Source: Sunxiuqinia dokdonensis (GTDB lineage: Bacteria; Bacteroidota; Bacteroidia; Bacteroidales; Prolixibacteraceae). From it: a DNA stretch of 43,643 nt. How positions within the stretch are numbered: the stretch's first letter is position 1; the number at the start of each line of letters is the position of its first letter. The stretch is taken from contig NZ_LGIA01000027.1 of NCBI RefSeq assembly GCF_001270965.1, positions 1 through 43,643 on the forward strand, read 5' to 3'. A model generated the notes under the pieces. It searched no databases and was not told where the DNA came from. It saw only the letters and a list, made by a program, of their open reading frames with translations. The position numbers were made by a program, and so were the translations under genes. Shown here piece after piece: positions 41,723-43,643 of this stretch.

Positions 41723-41730
41723 CAAAGATA
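41723..41730 (-). promoter_or_regulatory. -7 box of murB
   Basis: Minus-strand TATCTTTG, 14-21 bp before the murB ATG, fits TAnnTTTG. No clear -33 TTTG. Confidence 0.45.
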
Positions 41731-41780
41731 ATAGAAGCTGTTTCAATTTCGTTTATTTTGTACAAAAGTAAAAATCCGCC

Positions 41781-42902
41781 TTGAAAAAAGTTATTCTATC
41801 TGTTACGAATGATCTGGTGACCGACAGCCGGGTGCATAAGGTGGCCCTGAGCTTACAGAAAATGGATTTCAAAGTGTTGCTGGTTGGTCGCAAGCTTCCG
41901 AAAAGCAAAAAGCTGGGTCATCGTCCGTACAGAACTCACCGGATGAAGCTTTTTTTCAAGAAAGGCCCCCTGTTTTATGCCGAATATAATTTTCGGCTTT
42001 TTTTGTTTCTCAGGATACGGAAAGCCGACATTCTTGTGGCAAATGACCTGGACAGTCTGCTGGCCAATTATCTGGCTTCGAAATTGAAAGGCAAACCCTT
42101 GGTTTACGACAGTCATGAGTTTTTTACGGAAGTTCCCGAGCTCATGGACCGGCCTTTTAAACGAGCGATTTGGCAACGCCTTGAGCGGGCTATTTTGCCC
42201 AAATTGAAATATGCCTATACGGTTTCCGAATCGATTGCGGCCAGCTACCAGAAAAAGTACGGGATCCCATTCCGGGTGGTGCGCAACCTGCCACACCGCG
42301 AAGAACTGATGATTGTGCCACACGAAAAAAGTCTGGCCACCGACGACCGAAAAACCATCTTATACCAAGGTGCTTTGAACATCGGCCGGGGCCTGGAATT
42401 CGCCATCAAAGCCATGCAGTATATTGATGACACACGGCTCCTGATTGCCGGCGATGGTGACATTGCCCTGGCTTTAAAACAATTGGTCGCCGATTTGGAC
42501 TTGGCGGACCGGATCACTTTTCTGGGGAAAATTCCGATGGAAGACATGAAATATATCACCGCCCAGGCTGATTTAGGACTATCGATTGAAGAAGACCTGG
42601 GTTTGAACTACCGCTTTGCACTGCCCAATAAATTGTTCGATTACATCCAGCAGCAGGTTCCGGTTTTGGTAAGCAACTTACCCGAAATGAAAAAGATTGT
42701 TGACCAATACCAAATTGGGATGATTTTGGAAAGCCATGAACCACAGCAAATGACCGGGCAACTCCATGAAGCTCTATTCAATCGGGAGCTTCGTGAGAAA
42801 TGGTACGAAAACCTGCGCCTGGCTGCGCACGAGCTGTGCTGGGAAAACGAAGAACAGGTGCTGTTTGATGTTTTTGAGGCGTTGAAAAGTAATTCGCGAT
42901 GA
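41781..42902 (+). CDS. Glycosyltransferase, GT4/GT-B type
   Basis: 373 residues from a TTG start (KKVILSVTNDLVTDSRVHKVA, the expected N-terminal strand; no ATG fits). GT-B fold: an N-terminal acceptor domain with LVYDSHEFFTEVPEL, then a C-terminal GT4 donor domain from TILYQGALNIGRGLEFAIKAM, with LLIAGDGDIALALKQL, RITFLGKIPMEDMKYI, and the donor-site Glu region around LGLNYRFALPNKLFDYIQQQVPVLVSNLPEMK. Likely adds a sugar to a lipid or surface glycan; sugar unknown. Divergent from murB. Confidence 0.87.
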   Translation: MKKVILSVTNDLVTDSRVHKVALSLQKMDFKVLLVGRKLPKSKKLGHRPYRTHRMKLFFKKGPLFYAEYNFRLFLFLRIRKADILVANDLDSLLANYLASKLKGKPLVYDSHEFFTEVPELMDRPFKRAIWQRLERAILPKLKYAYTVSESIAASYQKKYGIPFRVVRNLPHREELMIVPHEKSLATDDRKTILYQGALNIGRGLEFAIKAMQYIDDTRLLIAGDGDIALALKQLVADLDLADRITFLGKIPMEDMKYITAQADLGLSIEEDLGLNYRFALPNKLFDYIQQQVPVLVSNLPEMKKIVDQYQIGMILESHEPQQMTGQLHEALFNRELREKWYENLRLAAHELCWENEEQVLFDVFEALKSNSR

Positions 42903-42942
42903 GCATTGGGGATTGGACAATCATCCAATGACCAATTATCCA
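42903..42942. repeat. Phrase-like intergenic repeat (CAATGACCAAT vocabulary)
   Basis: GGGGATTGGACAATCATCCA and CCAATGACCAATTATCC between the two convergent stops; same vocabulary as 2935-3041. Confidence 0.5.
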
Positions 42943-43544
42943 CCGCACTCTTCAGCGGTAAACAAGTCCGGGTATTTCCCCTTCACTTCTCGCGTCCGGT
43001 AGTAGGCTTTCATCCGATTGATATCTTGCTGCGGATCATCGCTAAGCGGCAGGGTTTCGAGCCAACCAATTTCCTTTCTTCCAAAATCAAAAAAGCCCAA
43101 ATAAACGGTGGCGCCGGTTGCTTTGGCAATCGTGTGAAATCCGGCTTTCCAGCGCGGATTCAACTGCCGGGTTCCTTCGGGCGTGATGGCCAGGTGCATC
43201 TCCTCTCTGCTATTCATTTCATTAATGACCTGCTTAACCACAGTTGCGCCTTTAGACCGATCAATGGGCAGCGCGCCCATTTTCCGCAGAAAAAAACCCG
43301 CCGGCCAAAAGAAAAACTCTTTCTTGATCATCACATGAGCCACGCCGCCCACCGATGTATAATACAAATACGAAATCACAAAATCCCACGCGCTGGTATG
43401 GGGCACCCCAATAATGATGGCTTTCTTGTGGGGCATTACGCCATTGATCGTTTTCCAGCCCCAGAGTTTGAGAATAATCCGGCAAATATGTTTCACTTTC
43501 TGTTCGTATGATGAATTATGCAATAAAACCACAATTGTTGACAA
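42936..43544 (-). CDS. PlsC-like 1-acylglycerol-3-phosphate acyltransferase
   Basis: 202 residues, short form. GVPHTSAWDFVISYLY carries the acyltransferase block I HxxxxD, FFLRKMGALPIDRS is block II/III, and LAITPEGTRQLNPRWKAGFHTIA contains the EGTR block III motif. Probably membrane-associated through the N-terminal hydrophobic segment, making phosphatidic acid or acylating a related lipid. The 5' end is complete (ATG at 43544, MSTIVVLLHNSSYEQK). Convergent with the glycosyltransferase. Confidence 0.85.
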   Translation of the reverse strand: MSTIVVLLHNSSYEQKVKHICRIILKLWGWKTINGVMPHKKAIIIGVPHTSAWDFVISYLYYTSVGGVAHVMIKKEFFFWPAGFFLRKMGALPIDRSKGATVVKQVINEMNSREEMHLAITPEGTRQLNPRWKAGFHTIAKATGATVYLGFFDFGRKEIGWLETLPLSDDPQQDINRMKAYYRTREVKGKYPDLFTAEECGG

Positions 43545-43571
43545 CTATCCAAGCTACAGCTTATTTTCCCA

Positions 43572-43579
43572 CAAAGGTA
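43572..43579 (-). promoter_or_regulatory. -7 box of the acyltransferase gene
   Basis: Minus-strand TACCTTTG, a very common Bacteroidota -7 box, 28-35 bp before the ATG. A second match TAACTTTG lies just upstream on the same strand. Confidence 0.5.
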
Positions 43580-43643
43580 CAAGAAGCACAAAGTTAGTTG
43601 ACTCATCGTTGGCTCATCTTTATCCCGGATTATGCATTTGAGT

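Noticed and set aside
1-43643. tRNA, rRNA, tmRNA or riboswitch genes
   Set aside because: I looked for tRNA T-loop words (GGTTCGAATCC and close variants) and rRNA core sequences and found none; no leader with a recognisable riboswitch core was seen. A covariance-model scan would be decisive.

Overview
The window reads as a chromosomal segment of a member of the Bacteroidota, probably an anaerobic or microaerobic environmental lineage of the Bacteroidia (Marinilabiliales/Prolixibacteraceae-like; this placement is inferred from protein flavour, not from a marker gene). Supporting signs are promoter -7 boxes of the Bacteroidota form TAnnTTTG (clearest before rplS), few Shine-Dalgarno sites, a Bacteroidota-type surface lipoprotein, S23-like and GxxExxY genes, and phrase-like intergenic repeats. 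No tRNA, rRNA, transposase or CRISPR array was seen.

Layout. 1-7.1 kb is a hexuronate catabolism locus: a broken uxaE (minus strand), a divergent LacI-family regulator, an SDR-type fructuronate reductase/mannonate oxidoreductase, a 2-keto-3-deoxygluconate kinase, an inserted S23-like four-helix-bundle gene, a LarA-family (nickel racemase/epimerase superfamily) protein and a Gfo/Idh/MocA dehydrogenase. 7.1-8.55 kb is an array of inverted-arm repeats around a GxxExxY gene. 8.5-14.1 kb holds pdxB, gnd, a 42-bp repeat array, a hypothetical protein and a divergent-clade IMP dehydrogenase. 14.2-30 kb is mostly housekeeping: flavin reductase-rubredoxin fusion, C69 dipeptidase, rplS, YitT-type membrane protein, patatin/beta-barrel protein, a GH16-like protein that appears catalytically dead, an exported gamma-glutamyl-hydrolase-like protein, prfC, a UPF0316/DUF2179 membrane protein, serA and tkt. 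30.2-32.8 kb holds a GDSL hydrolase, the remnant of an AAA_28 ATPase and a lamin-tail lipoprotein. 33-36 kb is a second hexuronate operon, uxaB-uxaA. 36-43.6 kb carries a heptad-repeat ORF, a flavodiiron protein, mltG, a CE1-type esterase, a second 21-bp array, murB, a glycosyltransferase and a PlsC-like acyltransferase.

How it fits together. UxaB (tagaturonate to altronate), UxaA (altronate to KDG) and the KDG kinase make the galacturonate branch; UxaE (tagaturonate to/from fructuronate) and the SDR (fructuronate to/from mannonate) bridge to the glucuronate/mannonate branch. Four copies of a LacI-type palindrome with core CGTGTnCGnACACG, two between uxaE and the regulator and two before uxaB, suggest that both loci, about 32 kb apart, answer to the regulator encoded here. 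gnd and tkt serve the pentose phosphate pathway, and pdxB draws on its erythrose-4-phosphate.

Most unusual features: (1) the left edge, where uxaE folds back on itself at a short palindrome; (2) the inverted-arm repeat array around GxxExxY, with a 196-bp direct duplication and the gene's start codon lying inside a repeat copy; (3) three intergenic arrays with 21- or 42-bp periods (7 or 14 codons), two of which run open as heptad-repeat ORFs; (4) a LacI gene with an intact helix-turn-helix but no ATG, GTG or TTG in front of it.
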